Numbered from the stretch's first letter, positions 34,122 through 43,045 are shown. The stretch is DNA of 64,000 nucleotides from Confluentibacter citreus (GCF_002807055.1 NZ_NIXN01000001.1:434001-498000), one strand, 5' to 3'. Notes: a model not told the origin generated them from the sequence alone. Program-made: numbers and translations.

Positions 34122-35038
34122 GCGCCTTGATATTTGTTGTGAATTGCTGTTATCTCTTGTTTTATTCTATCACGAAACCACAATGGTTCAATCACTTCTA
34201 CCTCAATACTCATTTTCAATATTTCAATAATAAACTCATAATTTGGTATTAGATTATACGATACGTAACTAAAATCTTTATTTATTTCAATTGTTTTTTG
34301 AGATAGGTGCAACGGTAAACTTTCTAAATATTTCAAATGATTATTTGTAACCTTTATGATGATGTTTTCGGGTTCTTTTTTTGAATAGTTTAAACCAATG
34401 ATATTATCAAACTTTGCTATTTGCTTCAAGTATTTCTGCTTATTTATCTTAGTTAATTCACTTAGTTTCATTTCCAGTAATCTATCAATGCCAAATGTTC
34501 TAATTTCGCTTTTCCCATCTGGAAGTCCAATAACATACCAGCGGTTTAGATACTCTTTTAAGACTAAAGGCGTAATACTGTAAGCTGTTTTAGTGTTCTT
34601 ATAATAATTATAATGGGTAAATTCCAGCACTCTATCCTGTTTTATTGCTATAAGAATTGTTTCTAAATTTTCAATTCCTTTAAGTTTACTCGAATCATCG
34701 AAAATCACATAATCCAATACTTTATGATTATTTTTAAAACCATCTGAAAATACATCAGCCAAAGTAACCAACTCTAAAAACTTAAAAAACGATTCTACTT
34801 TCACGCTTTTATCCCTATCTATAAAATATCCATTGTGCTGTTTACTATAACCTAATTCAATCCCAAAATCTGCCCTTATTTTACTAAAGTCACGTTCCAA
34901 AGTACGCTCAGAAATATCAAAATCTTTAGCATTCAAAAATTCAACAAGCTGATCTTTAGAAGCATAATTTCTATCATTAACAAATTGTATAATAAACTGT
35001 AATCTTCTGGAAATATGATATTTTGACATTATAAGCAA
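34118..35038 (-). CDS. WYL-domain transcriptional regulator of block B
   Basis: 306 residues. N-terminal HTH (YHISRRLQFIIQFVNDRNY, then DISERTLERDFSKIRADFG) and a central WYL domain (LIAIKQDRVLEFTHYNYYKN, LVLKEYLNRWYVIGLPDGK). It is translationally coupled to the DUF2779 gene and reads away from an intergenic region with three TGTCGGT half-sites, its probable operator. It resembles the block A WYL protein only in overall fold, so the two probably bind different sites, consistent with the different palindromes. Confidence 0.85.
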   Translation of the reverse strand: MLIMSKYHISRRLQFIIQFVNDRNYASKDQLVEFLNAKDFDISERTLERDFSKIRADFGIELGYSKQHNGYFIDRDKSVKVESFFKFLELVTLADVFSDGFKNNHKVLDYVIFDDSSKLKGIENLETILIAIKQDRVLEFTHYNYYKNTKTAYSITPLVLKEYLNRWYVIGLPDGKSEIRTFGIDRLLEMKLSELTKINKQKYLKQIAKFDNIIGLNYSKKEPENIIIKVTNNHLKYLESLPLHLSQKTIEINKDFSYVSYNLIPNYEFIIEILKMSIEVEVIEPLWFRDRIKQEITAIHNKYQGA

Positions 35039-35064
35039 TATTAAAAGGTTAAACCGTCAGATTG

Positions 35065-35117
35065 TGTCGGTATGATAAATATAGTTGATATTTATTACAC
35101 CGACATCTTTTGTCGGT
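35065..35117. promoter_or_regulatory. Operator region with three alternating TGTCGGT half-sites
   Basis: TGTCGGTATGATAAATAT (35065-35082) is mirrored by ATATTTATTACACCGACA (35088-35105), 18-bp arms with two mismatches and a 5-bp spacer. The right arm also pairs with TGTCGGT at 35111-35117 in a perfect 7-bp inverted repeat with spacer TCTTT. It lies between divergent WYL and AAA-peptidase genes, 27 bp from the WYL start. Confidence 0.75.
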
Positions 35118-35159
35118 CAATTGCAATTGTTTTGCTCAATAATCTTTAAAAATACTATT

Positions 35160-37211
35160 ATGAATACAAAACTAATGCGGTTAAAAGATGAATTTATAAC
35201 AAAGCAAAAACAGTTAGAATACGCCCGAAACAACTTAAAAAAAGAGTTTTTTGGAATTGATAAGGCTATTGACGAACTGGTTAATAATACTCGTTCCTGG
35301 TATGTGCTAAACGAATACCAAACAAGACCATTAGTAGTAAATCTATGGGGTTTAACAGGTGTTGGAAAAACCTCTTTAATCACTCGGCTTGCTGAGTTAT
35401 TAAACTATAATGATAGACTTTTTAAATTTGATTTAGGAATAAAAACTAGCAGTTCTTCTTTCACACGAGGACTTGACGACCTATGTGAAAAAGATGAATC
35501 TAAACCAATAATAATTGCTTTGGATGAGTTTCAACACAGTCGAACATTAAGAGGCCTAATGCGTGAGGAAGTTCAAGCAGATGATAATAGAAGGGTATGG
35601 GAATTAATAGATTCTGGAAAAATTGAATATTACGCTTGGCATCACAGATTGTATGACTTAATGGATTACACTAAAAAACTACAGGTTTTACTTAAATCTA
35701 AAGTAAAAGTAGAAAAAGGAAAAATTATTAAAGGCATAAGAGCTTATAACGCTGAATTCAAAGATCCAGATGACTGGAATGATAGCAATTCTAAAAACTT
35801 ATTTGTAAATAGATCTTACTATTTGTCCATTTTAGAATATGCCGGAAAAACATTAAATTTTAATCTAATGCAAGATGTTGAAAAACATTTTCTGAATTTA
35901 GATGGAGATGAAACCATAGCATTTTTAAATAATGTTATAAAAATTGCTAAAAAACCAAAAACTAAAAACTTTACAAAGGCTCTCATTTTCATAATTGGAA
36001 ATCTTGACGAAGCATATACTATGAGTAACAATTTAACAGCAGATGTTGATGCAGATTTATTTCATGAATCATCATTAAAAATTACAATTCCACAAATAAA
36101 AAATGCGCTCTCACACCGGTTTAGAAAAGAACAAATAGCTCGGTTGGGCAATATTCATATTATTTATCCTGCGTTAAACAAAGATGCTTACAAAGCAATA
36201 ATTCTAAATGAATTACAAAAGGTAAAAGTAAAAACTCAAAATCATATTGGTTTAAAAATAAAATTTGATGAATCTGTTTCAGATTTAATTTACAAAGAAG
36301 GTGTCTTTCCAACCCAAGGAGTAAGACCTTTGTTAACTTCATTAAATTACTTGATAAAGACAAACTTGTCTATTTTTTTTTCAGAAATTATAATCAAAAA
36401 TTTTAACAGTTCAGAGCTATCATTTCATTTTTTTGAGAAGGAGCTCATTTGCTCTTATCTTTATAGAAATAAGATTGTTCACGAAAAAAAAGTATCTATA
36501 CTAACACCTCTTGAAGATATTAGAATATCAAAAAAAGACGATTTACAAGCCATTACTGCGGTTCATGAAAGTGGTCATGCTATTATTTCAGCCATATTAC
36601 TCAAAGTTGTTCCAGAGCACATTTATTCGGTAACTACTGAAGGTGATAATAATGGTTTTATATATACTAAATTTCCATGGAATTATATTGCCAAAAAAGA
36701 AATTGTTAATAGAATAGCAATGTACTTAGGTGGCATAATAGCGGAAGAATTGGTATTTGGAAAAGACAATATTACAGCTGGATCATCAAGTGACATTATT
36801 ATGGCTACCAAATTTTTAAGCAACATGTATAAATTGCATGGTTTAGGAACGATACCTATGTTTTTTGATTTAGATTCTACAAACAATGATAGCTATCATG
36901 ATTGCAACGATGTAGAATTGCTCATCAAGGAGACTTTAAAAGATGGTTATCAACTAGCAAAATGCACTCTTATTAAAGAAATGAAGTTGTTGTTAACTTT
37001 ATCCAATTATTTAAGCGACCATAGTTCGATAGACAAATTAGCTTTGGAAAAAATGATTAAAAAGCATAAAATTTCTGAAGTAGAATTAATTAATAACAGT
37101 GAATTATTATATTACAGAAATGAATTAAAATCGAAAATATCTTCAGATTTAAGTAGCATATCTAAAGAGCTCTTTAATACGATTTCTCTAAACCATAAAA
37201 ATAACAAATGA
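35160..37211 (+). CDS. AAA ATPase fused to FtsH-type M41 metallopeptidase, soluble
   Basis: 683 residues from the ATG at 35160; an earlier in-frame ATG at 35085 lies inside the operator and is rejected. Walker A is GLTGVGKTS (about 64-72) and Walker B is PIIIALDEFQH. An AAA lid with ALSHRFRKEQIARLGNIHII and GVFPTQGVRPLL (sensor 2-like Arg) follows. The M41 peptidase has VHESGHAI (zinc HExxH at 469-473) and AEELVFG then GSSSDI with the likely third ligand D545. Unlike FtsH it has no transmembrane segments. An activated cytoplasmic protease in a defence operon is the inference. Confidence 0.78.
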   Translation: MNTKLMRLKDEFITKQKQLEYARNNLKKEFFGIDKAIDELVNNTRSWYVLNEYQTRPLVVNLWGLTGVGKTSLITRLAELLNYNDRLFKFDLGIKTSSSSFTRGLDDLCEKDESKPIIIALDEFQHSRTLRGLMREEVQADDNRRVWELIDSGKIEYYAWHHRLYDLMDYTKKLQVLLKSKVKVEKGKIIKGIRAYNAEFKDPDDWNDSNSKNLFVNRSYYLSILEYAGKTLNFNLMQDVEKHFLNLDGDETIAFLNNVIKIAKKPKTKNFTKALIFIIGNLDEAYTMSNNLTADVDADLFHESSLKITIPQIKNALSHRFRKEQIARLGNIHIIYPALNKDAYKAIILNELQKVKVKTQNHIGLKIKFDESVSDLIYKEGVFPTQGVRPLLTSLNYLIKTNLSIFFSEIIIKNFNSSELSFHFFEKELICSYLYRNKIVHEKKVSILTPLEDIRISKKDDLQAITAVHESGHAIISAILLKVVPEHIYSVTTEGDNNGFIYTKFPWNYIAKKEIVNRIAMYLGGIIAEELVFGKDNITAGSSSDIIMATKFLSNMYKLHGLGTIPMFFDLDSTNNDSYHDCNDVELLIKETLKDGYQLAKCTLIKEMKLLLTLSNYLSDHSSIDKLALEKMIKKHKISEVELINNSELLYYRNELKSKISSDLSSISKELFNTISLNHKNNK

Positions 37212-37576
37212 AAATACTCTGGTTGGATGACCTGCGAAACCCATATATCAATTTAGAGGGAAACGTGCCTAAAGAAGACGGAATAATCGAATGGGTTTTG
37301 AATTTTGAACAATTTACTCAATGGATTACAAAGTTCGGTTTACCAGATATAATATCTTTTGACCACGATTTGGCTGATGTTGACAAGAACAATGAAGGGA
37401 TTGTTGTGCATTATCAAGAAAAAACGGGAATGGATTGTGCAAAATGGCTGGTGAATTATTGTATTGATAATAATAAAAAATTACCAAGATTTTATGTGCA
37501 TTCGGCTAATCCTGTAGGTTCTAAAAATATAGAAAGTCTTTTAAATAATTTCATTAAGCATGCAAAAAACAGTTGA
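37208..37576 (+). CDS. Small receiver-like protein (cyclic-phosphate-processing receiver type)
   Basis: 122 residues, overlapping the AAA-peptidase stop by 4 bp (ATGA). ILWLDDLRNPY holds the acidic pair, IISFDHDLADVD the central Asp motif, GMDCAKWLVNYC and FYVHSANPVGSKN the Thr/Ser-type region. The F-D-H-D-L and H-S-x-N-P pattern is that of receiver-like domains proposed to process cyclic phosphates of NAD or tRNA ligase products. It is translationally coupled to the ATPase-peptidase and is the last gene before the right end. Confidence 0.65.
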   Translation: MKILWLDDLRNPYINLEGNVPKEDGIIEWVLNFEQFTQWITKFGLPDIISFDHDLADVDKNNEGIVVHYQEKTGMDCAKWLVNYCIDNNKKLPRFYVHSANPVGSKNIESLLNNFIKHAKNS

Positions 37577-37632
37577 ATACCAAAATCTAATAATATGAAT
37601 TAAATTGGAATTCAACATGATTTACACCAATT

Positions 37633-37654
37633 ACTGTCCCTTTTGTTGTCCCTC
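37633..37654. repeat. Paired arm-type repeats, right end
   Basis: ACTGTCCC (37633-37640) and GTTGTCCC (37645-37652) start 12 bp apart, the same spacing and orientation as the pair at 2857-2876 near the left end. Confidence 0.55.
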
Positions 37655-37665
37655 ATGTAAAAATA

Positions 37666-37706
37666 AAAATCCGTAAATCGCTGTTTTTTAGCCATTTACG
37701 GATTTT
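37666..37706. terminator. Bidirectional hairpin terminator at the right end of the element
   Basis: AAAATCCGTAAAT (37666-37678) pairs perfectly with ATTTACGGATTTT (37694-37706) around a 15-base loop. On the minus strand the hairpin is followed by a T-rich run, so it can terminate the tRNA transcript; on the plus strand it could end the peptidase operon. Confidence 0.7.
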
Positions 37707-37710
37707 AAAA

Positions 37711-37723
37711 GTGGTCCCACCTG
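37711..37723. repeat. Right attachment site core (tRNA 3' end)
   Basis: GTGGTCCCACCTG, identical to 2715-2727 in the same orientation. On the minus strand it is the discriminator base, the 3' acceptor strand and the start of the T stem, so the tRNA stays intact after integration. Confidence 0.85.
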
Positions 37724-37785
37724 GGCTCGAACCAGGGACCACCTGATTATGAGTCAGGTGCTCTAACCAACTGAGCTATAGGACC
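37712..37785 (-). tRNA. tRNA with anticodon CAU (elongator Met or Ile2)
   Basis: 74 nt read from the minus strand. The acceptor GGTCCTA pairs with TGGGACC, the D arm contains GCTCAGTTGGTTAGAGC, the anticodon loop is CTCATAA with CAT anticodon, and the T loop is GTTCGAGC. The CCA end is not encoded. Elongator Met and lysidine-modified Ile2 share CAU; base sequence alone does not settle which. It is the integration target. Confidence 0.93.
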
Positions 37786-37840
37786 GAAATTGGCTGCGAA
37801 TTTAATACTAATTTTATAACTCTACAAGAAAATAATTTGT

Positions 37841-38242
37841 TTAAATAATTTCTTGGCAAAGCTCTATTAATACACCATTGGCACTTTTAGGATGTAAAAA
37901 AACAACGAGCTTATTATCAGCCCCTTGTTTGGGCATATCACTCAAAACAACAAAACCTTCGTCTTTTAATCGTTTAATTTCTTCATTAATGTTTTCAACC
38001 TCAAAAGCTATATGGTGAATGCCCTCTCCCTTTTTTGCTATAAATTTTGCAATTATGCTATCTTCATCCGTAGCTTCTAATAGCTCTATTTTATTCTTTC
38101 CAACCATAAAAAACGATGTTTTAACGCTTTCGCTTTCTACAACTTCAGTTTTATAAGATGGTTTACCAAATAATTTGGTATACAATTCGTTAGCGTCGTT
38201 TAAATTTTTAACCGCTATTCCTATGTGTTCTATGTTCTTCAT
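37841..38242 (-). CDS. mce: Methylmalonyl-CoA epimerase
   Basis: 133 residues from the ATG at 38242, which begins MKNIEHIGIAVKNL; a longer frame from 38269 adds nine residues of poor quality. The vicinal-oxygen-chelate fold ligands are visible as HIGIAV, GKNKIELLE, GIHHIAFEV and GVLIELCQ. The enzyme interconverts the R and S forms of methylmalonyl-CoA in propionate metabolism. It lies 55 bp before the tRNA on the same strand. Confidence 0.88.
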   Translation of the reverse strand: MKNIEHIGIAVKNLNDANELYTKLFGKPSYKTEVVESESVKTSFFMVGKNKIELLEATDEDSIIAKFIAKKGEGIHHIAFEVENINEEIKRLKDEGFVVLSDMPKQGADNKLVVFLHPKSANGVLIELCQEII

Positions 38243-38308
38243 TATAAATGCATTTAAAGTAAGATACAAATTTTATAACTAAAAGTGAGCTTATCTTTAA
38301 ATATCCTG

Positions 38309-38316
38309 TATTTTTG
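38309..38316 (+). promoter_or_regulatory. Probable -7 element of the rbfA promoter
   Basis: TATTTTTG matches TAnnTTTG and sits 25 bp before the rbfA ATG. No clear -33 TTG partner. Confidence 0.45.
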
Positions 38317-38341
38317 CGGTATAAACCTCAATAGGTATTAA

Positions 38342-38746
38342 ATGAGCAACGTAGAGGAAAGTCAAAGACAAAAAAAAATAGGTTCTGTATTACAACGCGA
38401 TTTGGTTGATGTACTGCAAAATGCTGCCACACAAGGTGGTATGCAAGGCATATTAATTTCGGTATCTAAAGTGAAGGTAACTGTAGATTTATCGGTTGCT
38501 AAAGTATTTTTAAGTATTTTTCCGAATGATAAAGCCAAGGAACTGTTGGTCGGCATAAAATCCAATACCCCTTTAATTAGACACGAACTGGCGCAACGTA
38601 CCAAACACCAATTAAGGCGTATGCCTAATTTGGAGTTTTTTGTGGATGACTCTTTAGAATATATCGACCAGATTGAAAAATCTTTAAAAGGAAACGAAAA
38701 CCCTATTAAAGACCCAAGTATTTTAGAAAAAAGAAAGAAAACTTAA
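38342..38746 (+). CDS. rbfA: Ribosome-binding factor A
   Basis: 134 residues with the KH-like fold of RbfA: RQKKIGSVLQRDLVDVLQNA, VSKVKVTVDLSVAKVFLSIF, RHELAQRTKHQLRRMPNLEF and FVDDSLEYIDQIE. It acts in late maturation of the 30S subunit and in cold adaptation. Length is normal. The permease gene follows 86 bp downstream, a common neighbour in this lineage. Confidence 0.93.
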   Translation: MSNVEESQRQKKIGSVLQRDLVDVLQNAATQGGMQGILISVSKVKVTVDLSVAKVFLSIFPNDKAKELLVGIKSNTPLIRHELAQRTKHQLRRMPNLEFFVDDSLEYIDQIEKSLKGNENPIKDPSILEKRKKT

Positions 38747-38832
38747 TTGAATTTAATCTGGGAGTTTTTGTTGTTTTTTAAAAGACCGCTTGAACATTCA
38801 TTTAATAATTATTTTTTCATAATATTATCGTT

Positions 38833-40047
38833 ATGAATGTTTCCCTATACATAGCGAAACGTTATCTGCGTTCTAAAAGCAGTAACAATGCTATTAATTT
38901 TATTACCATCATTGCCGCTATAGGGGTTATTCTCGGCGCCGCTTCCCTATTTGTGGTGCTGTCTGGTTTTGCGGGTTTAAAAGATTTTACGCTTCAATTT
39001 TCTAGCATTGTTGACCCCGATTTAAAAGCTGAAACAGCAACAGGCAAATCGTTTATTTTAAGCGATGAAGACATTTCAAAATTAAACAATATCGAAGCCA
39101 TAGCTTCTTACTCTAAAATTATTGAAGAGCGGGTTATTATAGCCGTTGATGAAAAAAATTATTTAGCAACTATTAAGGGTGTAGATGAACATTTTAAACG
39201 TGTTAATGCTATAGATTCCGTTATTGTACAAGGTGAATGGTTTGAGCAAGATTCCAACCAAATTGCTGTGGGTTGGGGCATTTCATCTAATTTATCGTTT
39301 GGGGTTTTAGATTATGCCAAATCCATAAACATTTATGTGCCCAAGCCTGGGAAGGGACAAATTACTTCCATAAAAAGTGCGTATAGTTCTGTAAATGCTA
39401 TTAATGTTGGCATTTTTGATATTAATGAAACTTTGAATGATACGTATGTCTATGCGCCGATTAGTTTAGTTGAATATTTGCTTAATTATAAACCCAACCA
39501 AATATCTGCCATAGAATTTAAGTTAAAAGACGGTGTTGACAGAACCGATGCCTTAACAAAAATACAAGCGGCTTTAGGAAACAAGGTTGTTTTAAAAACT
39601 AGGGAACAGCTTAATGATAAACTCTATAAAATGTTAAATACTGAAAATCTGGCGGTGTATTTAATATTTACATTGGTTTTAGTTATTGCGCTTTTTAATG
39701 TGATTGGCTCTATCATCATGATGATTTTAGATAAAAAGAAAACTTTAAGCACGCTTTTCAATATGGGAGCAACGCTTAAGGATATTAGGAAAATTTTCTT
39801 TTATCAAGGGAGTTTAATGAGTATTGTAGGTGGTAGTATTGGCATTTTAATGGGTTTATTGCTCGCAGCAAATCAACTTTACGGGCCAGAATTTCTTAAA
39901 ATTTACATCACCCCAAGCCTACCGTATCCTATTACCATTAAAGCGATAAACGTGTTGATCGTATTTGTTACCATTTCAGTATTAGGTGTTATAGCATCTA
40001 AAATAGCTTCGGTTCGAATTACAAAAACGCTTGTGGAAAGTCATTAG
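38833..40047 (+). CDS. FtsX-family ABC transporter permease (LolC/LolE-like)
   Basis: 404 residues. One N-terminal membrane helix (NFITIIAAIGVILGAASLFV), a large periplasmic MacB-like domain (about 50-270), and three C-terminal helices (LVLVIALFNVIGSIIMMIL, IVGGSIGILMGLLLAANQL, VLIVFVTISVLGVIASKI). This is the layout of lipoprotein-releasing permeases. The ATP-binding partner is not adjacent. A LolE-like role in moving lipoproteins to the outer membrane is likely. Confidence 0.85.
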   Translation: MNVSLYIAKRYLRSKSSNNAINFITIIAAIGVILGAASLFVVLSGFAGLKDFTLQFSSIVDPDLKAETATGKSFILSDEDISKLNNIEAIASYSKIIEERVIIAVDEKNYLATIKGVDEHFKRVNAIDSVIVQGEWFEQDSNQIAVGWGISSNLSFGVLDYAKSINIYVPKPGKGQITSIKSAYSSVNAINVGIFDINETLNDTYVYAPISLVEYLLNYKPNQISAIEFKLKDGVDRTDALTKIQAALGNKVVLKTREQLNDKLYKMLNTENLAVYLIFTLVLVIALFNVIGSIIMMILDKKKTLSTLFNMGATLKDIRKIFFYQGSLMSIVGGSIGILMGLLLAANQLYGPEFLKIYITPSLPYPITIKAINVLIVFVTISVLGVIASKIASVRITKTLVESH

Positions 40048-40111
40048 TTTAGACTTATAGCCATGAAAATCATTAGTAAGAATTTGTGAAATTAGTATCA
40101 AAAATCAGACA

Positions 40112-41107
40112 CTACTCTGTAAACTGATAATCGGAATACTGTTCAAGAACCTCATCAAAAGCGGCAAATACGTTGGCAGCATCATCGCTAGTGACCATTT
40201 TGGTTCTGTAATCTTTAAAATGTGGAATGCCTTTAAAATAGTTGGTGTAATGCCTGCGGGTTTCAAATACGCCTAAGGTTTCGCCTTTCCAGTCTATCGC
40301 CATTTGCAAGTGCCTGCGCGCTGCGTCCACACGGTCTTCAATAGAAATAGGCGCTAAATGTTCTCCTGTTTTAAAAAAGTGCTTTACTTGCTTAAAAAAC
40401 CAAGGGTTTCCAATACTGGCCCGACCAATCATGGCACCGTCCAATCCGTAAACATCACGCATTTCCATAGCTTTTTCAGGGGTATCAACATCGCCATTTC
40501 CAAATATAGGAATGTGCATTCGCGGATTGTTTTTAACCTCTGCAATGGGTTTCCAATCGGCACTTCCTTTATACATTTGAGCGCGTGTACGACCATGAAT
40601 GGCAATTGCCTTACAACCAACATCTTGAAGTCTTTCAGCAACCTCAACAATTCTTATGGAATCATGGTCCCAGCCCAATCTGGTTTTTACGGTTATGGGA
40701 ATGTTGGTGCGTTTTACCATTTCGGCGGTAAGCTGTTCCATCAAACAAACATCTTTTAAAATGCCTGCGCCAGCACCTTTGCTGACCACTTTTTTTACTG
40801 GGCAGCCAAAATTAATATCTATAATATCTGGGTTCGATTTTTCAACAATATCAATGGTTTGGAGCATACTTTCTAAATTAGCTCCAAATATTTGAATCCC
40901 CACAGGGCGTTCTCTTTCATAAATATCAAGTTTCATAATGCTTTTGGCGGCATTGCGAATCAACCCTTCACTAGACACAAACTCGGTGTAAACAACATCG
41001 GCTCCTTGCTCCTTGCATAACGCACGAAACGGTGGGTCGCTAACATCTTCCATAGGCGCTAAAAGCAATGGAAAATCTGGAAGTTCTATGTTGTGTATTT
41101 TTACCAA
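40112..41107 (-). CDS. dusB: tRNA-dihydrouridine synthase B
   Basis: 331 residues. A TIM barrel FMN enzyme: LLLAPMEDVSDPPFRALC at the N-terminus, DINFGCPVKKV with the catalytic Cys, GAGAGILKDV, VKTRLGWD, IHGRTRAQMYKG and FGNGDVDTP, then GAMIGRASIGNPW. It reduces uridines in the tRNA D-loop. Length is normal. It is divergent from lepA, with a 134-bp promoter region between them. Confidence 0.93.
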   Translation of the reverse strand: MVKIHNIELPDFPLLLAPMEDVSDPPFRALCKEQGADVVYTEFVSSEGLIRNAAKSIMKLDIYERERPVGIQIFGANLESMLQTIDIVEKSNPDIIDINFGCPVKKVVSKGAGAGILKDVCLMEQLTAEMVKRTNIPITVKTRLGWDHDSIRIVEVAERLQDVGCKAIAIHGRTRAQMYKGSADWKPIAEVKNNPRMHIPIFGNGDVDTPEKAMEMRDVYGLDGAMIGRASIGNPWFFKQVKHFFKTGEHLAPISIEDRVDAARRHLQMAIDWKGETLGVFETRRHYTNYFKGIPHFKDYRTKMVTSDDAANVFAAFDEVLEQYSDYQFTE

Positions 41108-41204
41108 GTCATTAAATTTTGTGCAAAATTAGTGTTTTTATTTTATCTAACTAAAACTAAGGATATCATGTTTTAAAAACCAGATATTTGCAGATAAAAA
41201 CATC

Positions 41205-41212
41205 TATATTTG
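41205..41212 (+). promoter_or_regulatory. Probable -7 element of the lepA promoter
   Basis: TATATTTG fits TAnnTTTG, 29 bp before the lepA ATG. A TTTG at 41187-41190 could be the upstream half, but the 14-bp gap is shorter than usual. Confidence 0.45.
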
Positions 41213-41241
41213 CAAATTAAATCTAGGTGTAGATTACTTTT

Positions 41242-43038
41242 ATGAAGAACATTAGAAACTTTTGCATTATTGCCCATATAGATCACGGAAAAAGTACGCT
41301 TGCAGACCGTTTATTGGATTTTACTGGTTCGGTTACAGAGCGGGAGAAACAAGACCAGCTTTTAGATAATATGGATTTGGAGCGCGAACGTGGTATTACC
41401 ATTAAGTCGCACGCCATCCAAATGGATTATACTTATAAAGGCGAACAATATATTTTAAACCTTATTGACACCCCTGGTCACGTAGATTTTAGTTATGAAG
41501 TATCGCGTTCTATTGCCGCTTGTGAAGGTGCTTTATTAATTGTTGATGCTGCCCAAAGCATTCAGGCACAAACCATTTCCAATTTATATTTAGCTCTGGA
41601 AAACGATTTAGAAATCATTCCTATTCTTAATAAAGTTGATTTACCTAGTGCCAACCCCGAAGAAGTCACCGATGACATTGTGGATTTATTAGGTTGTAAA
41701 CCTGAAGACATCATTCATGCGAGTGGAAAAACCGGGTTTGGGGTCGATAATATTCTAGCGGCTGTTATTGAACGTATTCCTGCTCCAAAAGGCGACCCTA
41801 ATGCACCGTTACAAGCATTGATTTTTGATTCTGTTTACAATACCTTTAGAGGGATTGAAACTTATTTTAGGGTTTTTAACGGCGAAATTAAAAAAGGACA
41901 AAAAATTAAATTCGTTGCAACGGATAATGAATATTATGCCGATGAAGTGGGTACCTTGAAACTTTCCCAAGTGCCTAAGCAAAGTGTTAAAACAGGTGAT
42001 GTTGGTTATTTAATTACGGGTATAAAAACAGCTAAGGAAGTAAAAGTTGGTGATACTATTACCGATTTTGCAAATCCAACTACCAATATCGTTGAGGGTT
42101 TTGAAGATGTAAAACCTATGGTTTTTGCTGGTATTTATCCTGTTGATACCGAGGATTATGAAGAACTGCGTAGTTCTATGGAAAAATTGCAATTAAATGA
42201 TGCTTCTTTAGTGTTTATTCCTGAAAGTTCTGCTGCCCTTGGTTTCGGTTTTCGTTGTGGGTTTTTAGGCATGCTTCACATGGAAATTATCCAAGAACGT
42301 TTAGAGCGCGAGTTTGATATGACCGTAATCACTACGGTTCCTAACGTGTCTTATAACGCTTACACAAATAAAAATCCTGACACTCCTTTTGTAGTTAATA
42401 ATCCTTCCGACTTACCAGATCCTTCTACCGTAAATCGTGTTGAAGAACCTTATATAAAAGCTACCATCATTACAAAGTCAGATTTTGTTGGGAACGTCAT
42501 GTCGCTTTGTATTGAAAAAAGAGGCATTGTTGCCGGGCAAACGTATTTAACGCCAGAGCGTGTTGAGTTGACTTTTGAAATGCCCTTGGCGGAAATTGTT
42601 TTTGATTTTTACGACAGACTTAAAACTGTTTCTAAAGGGTATGCCTCGTTTGATTATCACCCAATAGGAATGAAAACATCCAAATTGGTTAGATTAGATA
42701 TTTTATTGAATGCACAACCTGTTGATGCGCTTTCTGCATTGATTCACGCAGATAACGCTCAAAATATTGGTAAGAAAATGTGTGAAAAGTTGAAGGAGCT
42801 CATTCCAAGACAACAATTTGATATTCCTATTCAAGCCGCTGTTGGTGCGAAAATTATTTCAAGGGAAACCATAAAAGCGTTGCGTAAAGACGTTACCGCA
42901 AAATGTTATGGGGGTGATATTTCCCGTAAACGTAAACTTCTTGAAAAACAGAAAAAAGGTAAAAAACGTATGCGTCAAGTAGGAAATGTAGAAATTCCAC
43001 AACAGGCATTTATGGCCGTTTTAAAATTGAATGATTAA
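41242..43038 (+). CDS. lepA: Translation elongation factor 4 (LepA)
   Basis: 598 residues, the usual length. G1 [15 protein letters not shown], switch region RERGITIK, G3 DTPGHVDF, G4 NKVDLPSA, then EF-G-like domains II and III and the LepA-specific C-terminus ([20 protein letters not shown]). A membrane-associated back-translocase acting on stalled ribosomes. The last 48 bases recur in decayed form at 46086-46135 beyond the two-component genes. Confidence 0.96.
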   Translation: MKNIRNFCIIAHIDHGKSTLADRLLDFTGSVTEREKQDQLLDNMDLERERGITIKSHAIQMDYTYKGEQYILNLIDTPGHVDFSYEVSRSIAACEGALLIVDAAQSIQAQTISNLYLALENDLEIIPILNKVDLPSANPEEVTDDIVDLLGCKPEDIIHASGKTGFGVDNILAAVIERIPAPKGDPNAPLQALIFDSVYNTFRGIETYFRVFNGEIKKGQKIKFVATDNEYYADEVGTLKLSQVPKQSVKTGDVGYLITGIKTAKEVKVGDTITDFANPTTNIVEGFEDVKPMVFAGIYPVDTEDYEELRSSMEKLQLNDASLVFIPESSAALGFGFRCGFLGMLHMEIIQERLEREFDMTVITTVPNVSYNAYTNKNPDTPFVVNNPSDLPDPSTVNRVEEPYIKATIITKSDFVGNVMSLCIEKRGIVAGQTYLTPERVELTFEMPLAEIVFDFYDRLKTVSKGYASFDYHPIGMKTSKLVRLDILLNAQPVDALSALIHADNAQNIGKKMCEKLKELIPRQQFDIPIQAAVGAKIISRETIKALRKDVTAKCYGGDISRKRKLLEKQKKGKKRMRQVGNVEIPQQAFMAVLKLND

Positions 43039-43045
43039 AAAAATG

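Noticed and set aside
35085-35159. Earlier in-frame start for the AAA-peptidase gene
   Set aside because: The ATG at 35085 lies in the spacer of the operator palindrome and would add 25 residues unlike the domain; the ATG at 35160 gives a normal N-terminus.
2896-37576. CRISPR array
   Set aside because: No regularly spaced 20-40-bp repeats were seen; the DUF2779 protein has Cas4-like features but no cas1, cas2 or array nearby.
40358-40759. Open frame on the plus strand inside dusB
   Set aside because: It is fully contained in a conserved gene on the other strand and encodes no recognisable protein; a shadow of dusB codon usage.
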